A program made the translations under genes and the position numbers. A DNA stretch of 11,351 nucleotides from Pseudomonadota bacterium (GTDB taxonomy: Bacteria > Pseudomonadota > Alphaproteobacteria > Rhodobacterales > Rhodobacteraceae): positions 1 to 11,351 of the forward strand of contig JAQBUS010000017.1 in assembly GCA_027623875.1 (NCBI GenBank), written 5' to 3'. How positions within the stretch are numbered: the stretch's first letter is position 1; each line of letters opens with the position of its first letter. Below are positions 1-7,472 of this stretch, one piece after another. Below the pieces are notes generated by a model that searched no databases, was not told the DNA's origin, and saw nothing but the letters and a program-made list of their open reading frames with translations.

Positions 1-14
1 CCTCGAAAAAAAAG

Positions 15-20
15 TACAAT
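15..20 (+). promoter_or_regulatory. Possible -10 box upstream of the glycine riboswitch
   Basis: TACAAT differs from TATAAT at one position. It lies about 12 bases before the first paired base of aptamer 1, so a transcript starting near 26-28 would carry the whole riboswitch. The matching -35 box would fall at or beyond the left edge and cannot be checked. Confidence 0.35.
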
Positions 21-31
21 AGGATAAATGC

Positions 32-111
32 GTACATAGGGAGAATCTGTTTAAACACAGTGCCGAAGGAGCAACCGCCCCGGAAACTCTCAGGCAAAAG
101 GACCTACGTAC
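32..111 (+). ncRNA. Glycine riboswitch, aptamer 1
   Basis: The first aptamer of a tandem glycine riboswitch is recognised by its core: GCCGAAGGAGCAACCGCCCC, then CGGAAACTCTCAGGCAAAAG. P1 is visible as 32-40 pairing with 103-111 with one mismatch (36/107). P2 is CTGT 47-50 with ACAG 57-60. The P3 base is TGCC 61-64 with GGCA 93-96. This class binds glycine and usually switches on glycine-cleavage genes when glycine is plentiful. The gcvT-gcvH-gcvP operon directly downstream fits that role. Confidence 0.95.
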
Positions 112-120
112 TATGATGTA

Positions 121-183
121 ATCTGGAGAGAGGTGCCAAAAGCATCCGCCGAAGGGATAACGATCTCAGGCAAAAAGACAGAT
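121..183 (+). ncRNA. Glycine riboswitch, aptamer 2
   Basis: The second aptamer follows a linker of about 9 bases. P1 is ATCTG 121-125 with CAGAT 179-183. P2 joins the 132-136 and 142-147 arms around an A-rich loop, with a bulge. The P3 base is GCC 148-150 with GGC 169-171. The conserved GCCGAAGGG and ATCTCAGGCAAAAAGAC segments are present. The tandem arrangement is typical of this class, in which the two aptamers contact each other. It is shorter than aptamer 1 because the P3 extension is reduced. Confidence 0.94.
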
Positions 184-266
184 GGGGCATCACAGACAGG
201 TATTTTAAACTGTCGTCGATCATATTTATATTTATATGACCGGTATAATTTTGGGGCGGCCACAAA
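184..266 (+). promoter_or_regulatory. Expression platform between the glycine aptamers and gcvT
   Basis: No hairpin followed by a T-run is visible, so a termination-type switch is unlikely. Three structures are. GACAG 195-199 can pair with CTGTC 210-214. TCATAT 220-225 can pair with ATATGA 234-239. TTTTGGGGCGG 249-259, which holds the putative ribosome binding site, can pair with 75-85 in aptamer 1 over 11 continuous pairs including two G-U wobbles. I infer translational control of gcvT; the pairings were found by eye, not by energy calculation. Confidence 0.6.
253..259 (+). promoter_or_regulatory. Atypical ribosome binding site of gcvT
   Basis: GGGGCGG lies 7 bases before the TTG at 267 and is the only purine-rich G run near the start. 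It departs from the AGGAGG consensus, and with a TTG codon suggests a weak or regulated initiation site. It supports TTG 267 over the in-frame ATG at 297, which has no such sequence in front of it. Confidence 0.55.
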
Positions 267-1388
267 TTGAATAAAACAGCTCTACACGACCTTCATATGA
301 AGGCAAATGCAAAAATGGTTCCTTTTGCAGGGTACGAAATGCCTGTACAATATCCCTTAGGAGTTATGAACGAACACTTGCAGACTAGAAATTCTGTAGG
401 AATTTTTGATGTCAGTCATATGGGTCAAATTATTGTACGACCAAAATCTGGCCAGATGTCCGAAGCGGCCTTAGCATTAGAAAAACTAGCGCCAATATGT
501 CTCCTTTCGCTTTTAAAAGGAAAGCAGCGTTATACTATGCTTACGAACAGCTCCGGTGGTATAATTGACGATCTAATGGTAGCTAATTACGGGCAATATT
601 TTCTATTAATAGTTAATGCTTCTTGTAAAGGAAATGATCTTAATCACTTAAAATCAAATCTTGAAGAGTCTTGTTATGTAGAAAATATTAACAATCGATC
701 TTTAATTGCCTTGCAAGGCCCTAAATCAGAATCTGTTATTAGGAAGTTAGTAGGTGATTCAATCAAAATGCAATTCATGGACTGTGAAGTGCTTTATCTT
801 GCAGGTATTGAATGTTGGGTTTCAAGATCCGGTTATACTGGAGAAGACGGGTTTGAGATTTCAATCCCAAATGAATCTGTGCAATTTGTAACAAGCCTCC
901 TGTTAGATGACTTGTCTGTGGAATTAATCGGGCTTGGAGCCCGAGACTCCCTTAGGCTTGAGGCAGGGCTCTGTCTTTATGGTCACGATATCGACACGCA
1001 AACCAGCCCAATTGAAGCTTCGCTATCTTGGTGTATTCATAAGGCACGTAGAGTGGGTGGAATCCGTGAAGGCGGCTTTCCGGGATCAAAGCGTATTTTA
1101 CATGAACTGGAACACGGCCCAAAGCGTAGAAGAGTCGGAATTTTGCCAACTGGTCGGGCTCCAATGCGAGAGGGGACTATACTCTTTTCGAGCGCAAACA
1201 AACAAGAGCAGATTGGTATAGTGTCTTCAGGAGGGTTCTCACCGACACTAGAGCGTCCCATATCAATGGGTTATGTTCTCACAAAATTTTCTCAAACTGG
1301 TACGGAAATTTTTGGTGAAGTTCGAGGTAAACTGCAACCTGCAATAATAGATAAAATTCCATTTAAAAGTACAAATTATAAAAAGTAG
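267..1388 (+). CDS. gcvT: Aminomethyltransferase, T protein of the glycine cleavage system
   Basis: GcvT takes the aminomethyl group carried on lipoylated GcvH and, with tetrahydrofolate, yields 5,10-methylenetetrahydrofolate and ammonia in the cytoplasm. The 373-residue product is full length for the family. It has the N-terminal segment around AKMVPFAGYEMPVQYP (15-30), FDVSHMG (47-53), the folate-site Asp in GGIIDD (97-102, family catalytic Asp is D101), SRSGYTGEDGFE (186-197) and GLGARDSLRLEAG (222-234). The C-terminal barrel domain carries RRVGILPTGRAP. TTG 267 is chosen because residues 1-10 (MNKTALHDLH) match the usual family N-terminus, which the next ATG at 297 would remove. It is the first gene of the riboswitch-controlled operon, with gcvH starting 16 bases after its stop. 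Identification is firm; the exact start is less so. Confidence 0.96.
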   Translation: MNKTALHDLHMKANAKMVPFAGYEMPVQYPLGVMNEHLQTRNSVGIFDVSHMGQIIVRPKSGQMSEAALALEKLAPICLLSLLKGKQRYTMLTNSSGGIIDDLMVANYGQYFLLIVNASCKGNDLNHLKSNLEESCYVENINNRSLIALQGPKSESVIRKLVGDSIKMQFMDCEVLYLAGIECWVSRSGYTGEDGFEISIPNESVQFVTSLLLDDLSVELIGLGARDSLRLEAGLCLYGHDIDTQTSPIEASLSWCIHKARRVGGIREGGFPGSKRILHELEHGPKRRRVGILPTGRAPMREGTILFSSANKQEQIGIVSSGGFSPTLERPISMGYVLTKFSQTGTEIFGEVRGKLQPAIIDKIPFKSTNYKK

Positions 1389-1390
1389 AT

Positions 1391-1396
1391 AGGGAG
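1391..1396 (+). promoter_or_regulatory. Ribosome binding site deciding the gcvH start
   Basis: AGGGAG lies 8 bases before ATG 1405. An upstream in-frame GTG at 1396 overlaps this site and so cannot use it. The gcvH family N-terminus (KYTEEHEW) also fits ATG 1405. Confidence 0.8.
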
Positions 1397-1404
1397 TGAT
1401 TATA

Positions 1405-1764
1405 ATGAAATATACCGAAGAGCATGAATGGCTAAGACTTGAGGGTAACTTTGTGGTTGTGGGAATAACTGATCACGCATCAACAGAACTTGGGGATATT
1501 GTTTTTGTTGAACTACCTTCAGTTGGTACCACCGTAGCAAAAGATGGAGAGGTTGTAGTTATTGAAAGTGTAAAAGCCGCTTCTGACATCTTAGCTCCGA
1601 TCGACGGAAAAATCGTTGAAGTGAACGAAGCACTTGTTGACGAGCCCAGCATGATTAATGATGACCCTACTGGAAATGGTTGGATGTTCAAAATGGAGGC
1701 CAATGATCTATCACAGCTAGATGACTTTATGTCAGAGGCAGAATATATGAAATTTATTGCGTAG
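1405..1764 (+). CDS. gcvH: Glycine cleavage system H protein (lipoyl carrier)
   Basis: GcvH shuttles the aminomethyl intermediate from the P protein to the T protein on a lipoyl arm, which the L protein then reoxidises. The 119-residue product has the typical opening KYTEEHEW and the lipoylation motif VVVIESVKAASDI with the modified lysine at K57. It ends with the usual acidic C-terminal helix (LDDFMSEAEYMKFIA). Length is slightly under that of many homologues but the fold is complete. It is the second gene of the operon. gcvP starts 11 bases after its stop and its own AGGAAAAG ribosome site overlaps the gcvH stop, so translation of the two is probably coupled. Confidence 0.97.
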   Translation: MKYTEEHEWLRLEGNFVVVGITDHASTELGDIVFVELPSVGTTVAKDGEVVVIESVKAASDILAPIDGKIVEVNEALVDEPSMINDDPTGNGWMFKMEANDLSQLDDFMSEAEYMKFIA

Positions 1765-1775
1765 GAAAAGACAAA

Positions 1776-4628
1776 ATGGCCTTTACCCATCAAGAAAACC
1801 AAGACGATAATTTTGCTAACAAACGTCACATCGGCCCGTCCTCGGAAGAAATCGAGCAGATGTGTAAGCTTATCGGGGTGAAAAACCTAACCGATTTAAT
1901 TGAGCAAACAATTCCTGACAACATTCGCCAGAAAGAACCCCTAAATTTAGGGGCCGCGATATCAGAATATGAACTTCTTGCCTTAATGCGAAATGTTGCA
2001 AAAAAGAATAAAATATTAACCTCTATGATTGGCCAGGGATTTCATGGAACTATTACTCCACCTGTAATTCAAAGAAACATCTTTGAAAATCCAGGATGGT
2101 ATACAGCCTATACGCCATACCAACCAGAAATAAGCCAAGGTCGTTTGGAAGCATTGCTAAACTACCAAACTATGATTTGTGACTTAACCGGATTGGAGAT
2201 TGCTAACGCCTCACTATTAGACGAGGCAACAGCTGCAGCCGAAGCGATGACAATGGCAGGGCGACTTACAAAGTCTAAGTCTCAAACTTTTTTTATCGAT
2301 CAAAACTGCCACCCCCAAAATATTGCTGTACTTAAAACCAGGGCAGCTCCACTAGGAATTAAAACTGTTATTGGAGATTCAAAAACTTTAGATGCCTCCA
2401 AATATTTTGGAGCTATTTTTCAATACCCAGGTACCTTTGGCCACCTTTGTGATTATACACAGCAGATAGAAGATTTACATAAATTTAATGCGCTAGCTAT
2501 TCTAATTGCAGACCCACTAGCATTAACTTTACTTAAAGACCCCGGGAGTATGAAGGCAGATATAGCCGTTGGATCAACTCAAAGATTTGGGGTCCCAATG
2601 GGGTACGGGGGACCTTCCGCAGCCTATATGGCATGTAAAGAGAGTTATAAAAGATCGATGCCTGGGAGACTTATTGGTGTCTCAGTAGACAGTAATGGCA
2701 ATAAAGCGTATCGGCTATCCCTACAAACTCGTGAACAACATATTAGACGAGAGAAGGCCACCTCTAACGTATGCACGGCACAAGCGTTGCTTGCCGTGAT
2801 GGCTTCTTTTTATGCCATATGCCATGGACCTAAAGGTCTGAAGGCAATTTCTGAAAAAATTAATTTTTTTGCAACCCAAGTAGCTGATGAATTAGAAATT
2901 GGTGGATTTAAAATTGAACCTAAATCTTTCTTTGATACATTTACTGTTGAAGTAGGCCTCCAGCAAAAAGAAATCTTAGATAAAGCAACTGCCGTGGGAA
3001 TAAACTTCAGGAAAATCGGAGACACCAAACTAGGATTAACGTTCGACGAAACGTTTAATCTCACCAACTTAAAAAGCGTATTGCAAGTATTTAAATTAAA
3101 TCCAGACAGCAGCAAACTTAACGAGGGCAAAAGCAGAATTCCTGAGATTTTAGTTAGAAATACGGATTACTTATCTCACTCTATTTTCAATATGAATAAC
3201 TCTGAAACTGAAATGATGCGCTATATGCGAAAGTTAGCTGATAGAGATTTGGCGCTAGATAGAACAATGATTCCTTTAGGATCATGCACAATGAAATTAA
3301 ATTCCGCAGCAGAAATGATACCTGTAAGTTGGCCCGAATTTTCTAACATCCACCCTTTTGCTCCAAACGACCAAACAGAAGGGTATAAACAGCTTCTAGA
3401 AGATTTATCCACCAAGTTATGTGCTATTACAGGGTATGACAGTATATCATTACAACCAAATTCCGGGGCTCAGGGCGAATATGCAGGCCTATTAGCTATC
3501 GCAGCCTATCATAACTCAAGAGGAGAAAAAGATAGGAATATATGCCTAATTCCAGTCAGTGCACATGGTACTAATCCAGCAAGCGCGCAAATGGCTGGAA
3601 TGACTGTTGTTGTAGTAAACTCTTCTTTGGATGGTGATATCGATGTATCTGACTTCAAAGAAAAAGCCCGTATTGCTGGCGATAAGCTGGCCGCAGCTAT
3701 GATTACTTATCCCTCAACTCATGGTGTATTTGAGGAAAACATACGAGAAATATGTAATATAACCCACGCATTTGGTGGACAGGTTTATTTAGATGGAGCA
3801 AATCTTAATGCAATGGTTGGCTTAGCTCAGCCTGGAGAAATTGGGTCAGACGTAAGCCATCTCAATCTCCATAAAACTTTCTGCATTCCCCACGGAGGTG
3901 GAGGACCTGGGATGGGACCTATTGGTGTAAAATCTCATCTGGCACCATTCCTTCCTGGTAATTTCTCATCATCGAGTGGTGAGGGACCAGTAAGTTCAAC
4001 TTTTTATGGATCAGCATCTATTCTTCCGATTAGCTGGGCCTATTGCTTGATGATGGGTGGAGATGGGTTAACACAAGCTACAAGGGTAGCTATTCTAAAT
4101 GCAAACTATATAGCAAAAAGACTAGAGGGTTCCTACAAAACACTATTCACTGGAAAAAAAGGTCGGGTTGCTCACGAATGTATACTTGATACGCGGCCTT
4201 TTAGCGAAATGGCTGATATTAGTGTAGATGATATAGCAAAGAGACTTATAGATTTTGGTTTTCATGCCCCAACAATGAGTTGGCCGGTCCCTGGAACTCT
4301 CATGGTTGAACCGACTGAGTCCGAAAGCAAAGCAGAGTTAGATCGTTTTTGTAATGCAATGTTAGCAATTAGGGCAGAAATAGAGGCAATAGCCACTGGG
4401 AAAATGGATAAGTTCAATAATCCCTTAAAAAATGCGCCCCATACGGTAAATGACTTGGTCGAAGAGTGGGCACGTCCTTATTCACGCAATCAGGGTTGTT
4501 TACCTGATGGAGGCACGCATCGAGATAAATACTGGCCGCCTGTGGGTAGAATTGACAATGTATTTGGCGACCGAAATCTAGTATGTACTTGCCCACCGCT
4601 AGAAAGCTATCTCGAAGTTGCCGAATAA
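1776..4628 (+). CDS. gcvP: Glycine dehydrogenase (decarboxylating), single-chain P protein
   Basis: This PLP enzyme decarboxylates glycine and passes the aminomethyl group to lipoylated GcvH. At 950 residues it is the fused single-chain form, not the split GcvPA/GcvPB form. The N-terminal half starts with RHIGPSSEEIEQM and contains MIGQGFHGTITPPVIQRNI and the NASLLDEATAAAEAM segment. The C-terminal half contains the PLP lysine K700 in NLHKTFC, followed by the glycine-rich PHGGGGPGMGPIGV loop. It closes with the usual RPYSRNQGCLPDGGTHRDKYWPP segment. ATG 1776 is preceded by AGGAAAAG at a suitable distance. It is the last gene of the gcvT-gcvH-gcvP operon. gcvL/lpd and glyA are not in the window and are presumably elsewhere. 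Confidence 0.97.
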   Translation: MAFTHQENQDDNFANKRHIGPSSEEIEQMCKLIGVKNLTDLIEQTIPDNIRQKEPLNLGAAISEYELLALMRNVAKKNKILTSMIGQGFHGTITPPVIQRNIFENPGWYTAYTPYQPEISQGRLEALLNYQTMICDLTGLEIANASLLDEATAAAEAMTMAGRLTKSKSQTFFIDQNCHPQNIAVLKTRAAPLGIKTVIGDSKTLDASKYFGAIFQYPGTFGHLCDYTQQIEDLHKFNALAILIADPLALTLLKDPGSMKADIAVGSTQRFGVPMGYGGPSAAYMACKESYKRSMPGRLIGVSVDSNGNKAYRLSLQTREQHIRREKATSNVCTAQALLAVMASFYAICHGPKGLKAISEKINFFATQVADELEIGGFKIEPKSFFDTFTVEVGLQQKEILDKATAVGINFRKIGDTKLGLTFDETFNLTNLKSVLQVFKLNPDSSKLNEGKSRIPEILVRNTDYLSHSIFNMNNSETEMMRYMRKLADRDLALDRTMIPLGSCTMKLNSAAEMIPVSWPEFSNIHPFAPNDQTEGYKQLLEDLSTKLCAITGYDSISLQPNSGAQGEYAGLLAIAAYHNSRGEKDRNICLIPVSAHGTNPASAQMAGMTVVVVNSSLDGDIDVSDFKEKARIAGDKLAAAMITYPSTHGVFEENIREICNITHAFGGQVYLDGANLNAMVGLAQPGEIGSDVSHLNLHKTFCIPHGGGGPGMGPIGVKSHLAPFLPGNFSSSSGEGPVSSTFYGSASILPISWAYCLMMGGDGLTQATRVAILNANYIAKRLEGSYKTLFTGKKGRVAHECILDTRPFSEMADISVDDIAKRLIDFGFHAPTMSWPVPGTLMVEPTESESKAELDRFCNAMLAIRAEIEAIATGKMDKFNNPLKNAPHTVNDLVEEWARPYSRNQGCLPDGGTHRDKYWPPVGRIDNVFGDRNLVCTCPPLESYLEVAE

Positions 4629-4674
4629 TAAAATTAATAATTACAAAGTTCACAAAATAATATAACTAAGAAAG

Positions 4675-4705
4675 TTGACTTTTTAAGATAATATATAAAT
4701 AAAAT
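4675..4705 (+). promoter_or_regulatory. Possible promoter of the cytochrome c gene
   Basis: TTGACT 4675-4680 is one base off the -35 consensus and TAAAAT 4700-4705 one base off the -10 consensus. The 19-base spacer is longer than ideal. The rest of the 4629-4744 gap is AT-rich, where chance matches are common, and it shows no convincing terminator for the gcv operon. Confidence 0.35.
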
Positions 4706-4744
4706 ATAGAATAATCTTTTAAAAAAGAATGTGAGTTGTATATC

Positions 4745-6061
4745 GTGAACTTAAAAAAAATAATATTAATGATGCTGTCTGTTGGCATTCTAGCATTAGG
4801 GGGCGCTTACTTTTGGGCCGTTAATATACCTGCTTTAGAACCCATCAGCAAAGTGGATTCCACAACTCTAGATTCTGAAAGTGTAGAAAACGGCCGACAA
4901 CTGGCTGCAGTTGGCGATTGTGCTGTTTGCCACACAAAAGCTGGTGGAGAATCATATGCTGGTGGCCTCTCCCTGCCCACACCATTTGGAGTTCTTTACT
5001 CTACAAATATAACTCCAGATTTAAACACAGGAATAGGAAACTGGTCAGAGCAAGCATTCCAGCGGGCGATGCAAGAAGGCCTAGATAGAGAGGGCAATCA
5101 TCTTTATCCTGCTTTTCCGTACGATCATTTTACAAAAGTTTCAGAAGAGGACATTCGAGATATTTATAATTATATTATGTCATTAGAGCCCGTGGAACAG
5201 GTAAACCAACCTAATGAGCTTAATTTTCCATTTAGTTTTCGGCCATTGCTAGCAGGATGGAAGCTTCTTTTTCTAAATAAGAAACCTTTTCAACCCAACC
5301 CTGAACTTAATGATGAACAAAATAGAGGCGCATATTTGGTTAAGGGGCTAGCACATTGCTCGGCGTGTCATAGTCCGAGAAATGTTTTTGGGGCCATTAG
5401 TGAAAAAACTTTCTTCCAGGGCGGCCAGCCCGAGGGATGGTATGCGCCTGCCTTAGGCGTGCACTCTACGAGCGCAGCGCCTTGGTCTATAGATAACTAT
5501 TTAGATTACTTATTTGATGGGTGGAGCGAAGCACATGGAATAGCTGCTGGGCCTATGACCCCAGTAATTGAACATTTATCTGATGCAGATGAAGACGACA
5601 TCTATGCAATAGCAGAATATTTAGGAACGTTGACACCAGAAGTTAAACAAGAGGAAATAGATCGAGTTGTAGAAAAAGTCTCGGCGTATGATTGGGTAAA
5701 AACCGAGACTATAGGTTCTTCAACCCTTACCTTAGATGACGGGTTATTGAATGGTGAACAAACATTCGTACAGAACTGTGTTAAATGCCACAAAGAACGA
5801 ATTTCAAAAAAACAACCAGTATCTCTAGGGCTTAGCTCTGTTATAAGTGCCCCAACTCCAGAAAACTTCTTTCATATAGTTATAAATGGAATCAAACCCC
5901 CATACAATTCTGGCAGGCAAGCAATGGAGAGTATGGGTATAGCAGTTCCCAAGGATAAATTAGTTGATTTAGCAAGATATGTAAGAAAGCGCTTTAGTAG
6001 TCAGTCCGAGTGGACAGATCTAGAGGCCTATTTAGAAAAATCAACTTTATCTAATCATTAA
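4745..6061 (+). CDS. Membrane-anchored triheme cytochrome c, dehydrogenase electron-transfer subunit type
   Basis: The 438-residue product has an N-terminal hydrophobic segment (about residues 6-27) with no clear cleavage site, so it is probably anchored in the inner membrane with the rest in the periplasm. Three cytochrome c modules carry CAVCH (59-63), CSACH (205-209) and CVKCH (345-349). Spacing and linkers match the triheme subunits that take electrons from PQQ or flavin alcohol/aldehyde dehydrogenases and from nicotinate/isoquinoline-type molybdenum hydroxylases. The HLYPAFPYDHF segment (119-129) recalls the latter group, from memory of family patterns. M271 is a likely axial ligand for heme 2, and M394 or M397 for heme 3. 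No catalytic partner lies nearby. GTG 4745 is chosen because GTGAG lies 9 bases upstream; TTG 4736 would add three residues. Confidence 0.85.
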   Translation: MNLKKIILMMLSVGILALGGAYFWAVNIPALEPISKVDSTTLDSESVENGRQLAAVGDCAVCHTKAGGESYAGGLSLPTPFGVLYSTNITPDLNTGIGNWSEQAFQRAMQEGLDREGNHLYPAFPYDHFTKVSEEDIRDIYNYIMSLEPVEQVNQPNELNFPFSFRPLLAGWKLLFLNKKPFQPNPELNDEQNRGAYLVKGLAHCSACHSPRNVFGAISEKTFFQGGQPEGWYAPALGVHSTSAAPWSIDNYLDYLFDGWSEAHGIAAGPMTPVIEHLSDADEDDIYAIAEYLGTLTPEVKQEEIDRVVEKVSAYDWVKTETIGSSTLTLDDGLLNGEQTFVQNCVKCHKERISKKQPVSLGLSSVISAPTPENFFHIVINGIKPPYNSGRQAMESMGIAVPKDKLVDLARYVRKRFSSQSEWTDLEAYLEKSTLSNH

Positions 6062-6066
6062 AAATT

Positions 6067-6093
6067 TTAGAATTCACAGATTAGGAATTCTAA
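6067..6093 (-). terminator. Candidate terminator between the convergent cytochrome and amidase genes
   Basis: TTAGAATTC 6067-6075 and GAATTCTAA 6085-6093 form a perfect 9-bp inverted repeat with a 9-base loop. On the minus strand it is followed after two bases by five T (6064-6060), as in an intrinsic terminator for the amidase transcript. The stem is AT-rich and overlaps the amidase stop codon (6090-6092), so it may be weak. No T-run follows on the plus strand. Confidence 0.45.
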
Positions 6094-7472
6094 GCGTTAA
6101 AGACTGGAAGAATATTTTTTCCGATAACATCCCCAGCAATTAAGAGTAAATCCTCTCGATATTGGTCCGAAACTAGTTGAACACCCACGGGTTTCCCCTC
6201 TACCATTCCAGTGGAAACACAAAGACCTGGTAACCCCATAAATGGCAATCCTACTTGAGTTAACTGTGCCTCAATCATATCATCAAAATCACTTTGAGAT
6301 CCAACATCTTTTTGATCCTCAAAGGGTAACTGGCCAGACACAGGGCATAACATGATAGGGTACTTATTTAAAAAGACTCGCCAAGCCCTCACTAATGTTG
6401 AGCGTGACTGGAGCACTTTCATTACCCCAGCTAGGTCCGCAGGGGGACAAATATTCCTTAGTCGTTCATAAACAATGTTAGCGTCTGGGTCATTCTCCAA
6501 GAGCACAGCATCACTAGCTCCTTGAGCCATCTCAGCCATCCAAAGTGTCAACTGTTTTTCCATAGCCTCCCTCAAGGGTGGCGTCTTCACCTCTTCAACG
6601 ATCCAACCATCTGCCTCTAATAATTTACCAGCCTCAATCAGAGCAGCTTTAACCTCAGGGGCCACTATCATCCCATCCGGTGAGATACATAAAGCAGCTC
6701 TCTTTAGCGTCACTTTGCTAATTAGAGGGACAGGCATAAACCAAGGGTCGCTGAAACTAGGTTGCATCATAGCACTTAATGCCAATCTTAAGTCTGCTAT
6801 AGATCTAGCTAATGGTCCAGACACAGCCATTAACTGACCACCTATATATCTATCTGGACCAGAAAAATTGTGAGCTGGAACTCTTCCTAAAGATGGACGC
6901 AACCCGTGTATACCACAGGCATAAGCTGGATACCTAATTGAGCCAGCAATATCAGTCCCATGGGCAATAGCACCAATACCAGAAGCAACAGCAGCAGCGG
7001 CTCCACCTGAGGAACCTCCTGGAGTTAAACTAGAGTTAACAGGGTTTAAAGTATGCCCATGAAGAGAATTTTTTGTAAACCAACGTAAAGAAAATGCCGG
7101 TGTGTTGGTGCGACCAATAATAATAGCACCTGCTTTTTCAAGATTAGTAATAACTGGGTTATCTTGTTCTGCAATTAGGTCTTTTTGGATCCTCAATCCA
7201 TTTGTCGTAGCTTTTCCACGCTGATCAATATTTACTTTAATAGTTATGGGAACACCACTCAAAGGCCCTAACTCTTCTCCACTTTTACGCTTTACATCTA
7301 AAGTATCAGCCCGACTTAATGCCTCCTCATGAAAACTATCTACGACAGCATTTATTGACGGGTTAACTTTTTCCAGCCGAGCGATTGCACTCTCTACGAC
7401 CATGCGAGCTGAAGCTTTTCCATTTTTAATATTTTCAACAATCTCTGTTGCTGTAAGTTCCCATAATTCCAT
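6090..7472 (-). CDS. Amidase-signature family hydrolase, substrate unknown
   Basis: Amidase-signature enzymes hydrolyse C-N amide bonds with a Ser-cisSer-Lys triad. All three residues are visible in this 460-residue protein: K79 in GVPITIKVNID, S154 in TPGGSSGGAAAA and nucleophile S178 in GTDIAGSIRYPA. The usual GG before the nucleophile is AG here. Its length and first 230 residues resemble the GatA/amidase core, but gatB and gatC are absent and the C-terminal region is unlike GatA as I know it, so a catabolic amidase is more likely. The start has a strong AGGAGG (7486-7481) 8 bases upstream. It is the last gene of the minus-strand cluster, 65 bases after the racemase. By context it could hydrolyse the ring-opened ureide or monoamide released by the hydantoinase; that is inference. 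Confidence 0.88.
   Translation of the reverse strand: MELWELTATEIVENIKNGKASARMVVESAIARLEKVNPSINAVVDSFHEEALSRADTLDVKRKSGEELGPLSGVPITIKVNIDQRGKATTNGLRIQKDLIAEQDNPVITNLEKAGAIIIGRTNTPAFSLRWFTKNSLHGHTLNPVNSSLTPGGSSGGAAAAVASGIGAIAHGTDIAGSIRYPAYACGIHGLRPSLGRVPAHNFSGPDRYIGGQLMAVSGPLARSIADLRLALSAMMQPSFSDPWFMPVPLISKVTLKRAALCISPDGMIVAPEVKAALIEAGKLLEADGWIVEEVKTPPLREAMEKQLTLWMAEMAQGASDAVLLENDPDANIVYERLRNICPPADLAGVMKVLQSRSTLVRAWRVFLNKYPIMLCPVSGQLPFEDQKDVGSQSDFDDMIEAQLTQVGLPFMGLPGLCVSTGMVEGKPVGVQLVSDQYREDLLLIAGDVIGKNILPVFNA

Noticed and set aside
1396..1404. GTG at 1396 as the gcvH start, adding three residues.
   Set aside because: It overlaps the AGGGAG ribosome site, which is placed for ATG 1405, and the family N-terminus begins at the later codon.
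952..1829. Overlapping open frames inside gcvT and gcvH, on both strands (for example 934-1221 plus, 1473-1829 minus).
   Set aside because: They lie wholly within or across well-identified genes, show no family motifs and have unnatural compositions; they are shadow frames.
2810..4653. Antisense open frames within gcvP (2810-3130, 3221-3415, 4414-4653).
   Set aside because: gcvP is intact with conserved motifs throughout; the antisense frames show no recognisable domains.
4671..4682. AAAG-TTGA-CTTT hairpin as a terminator for the gcv operon.
   Set aside because: A 4-bp AT-rich stem is too weak, and the same bases form the better -35-like TTGACT.
6090..7472. Calling the amidase GatA (glutamyl-tRNA amidotransferase subunit A).
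   Set aside because: The Ser-Ser-Lys triad is common to all amidase-signature enzymes. gatB and gatC are absent and the neighbours are catabolic.
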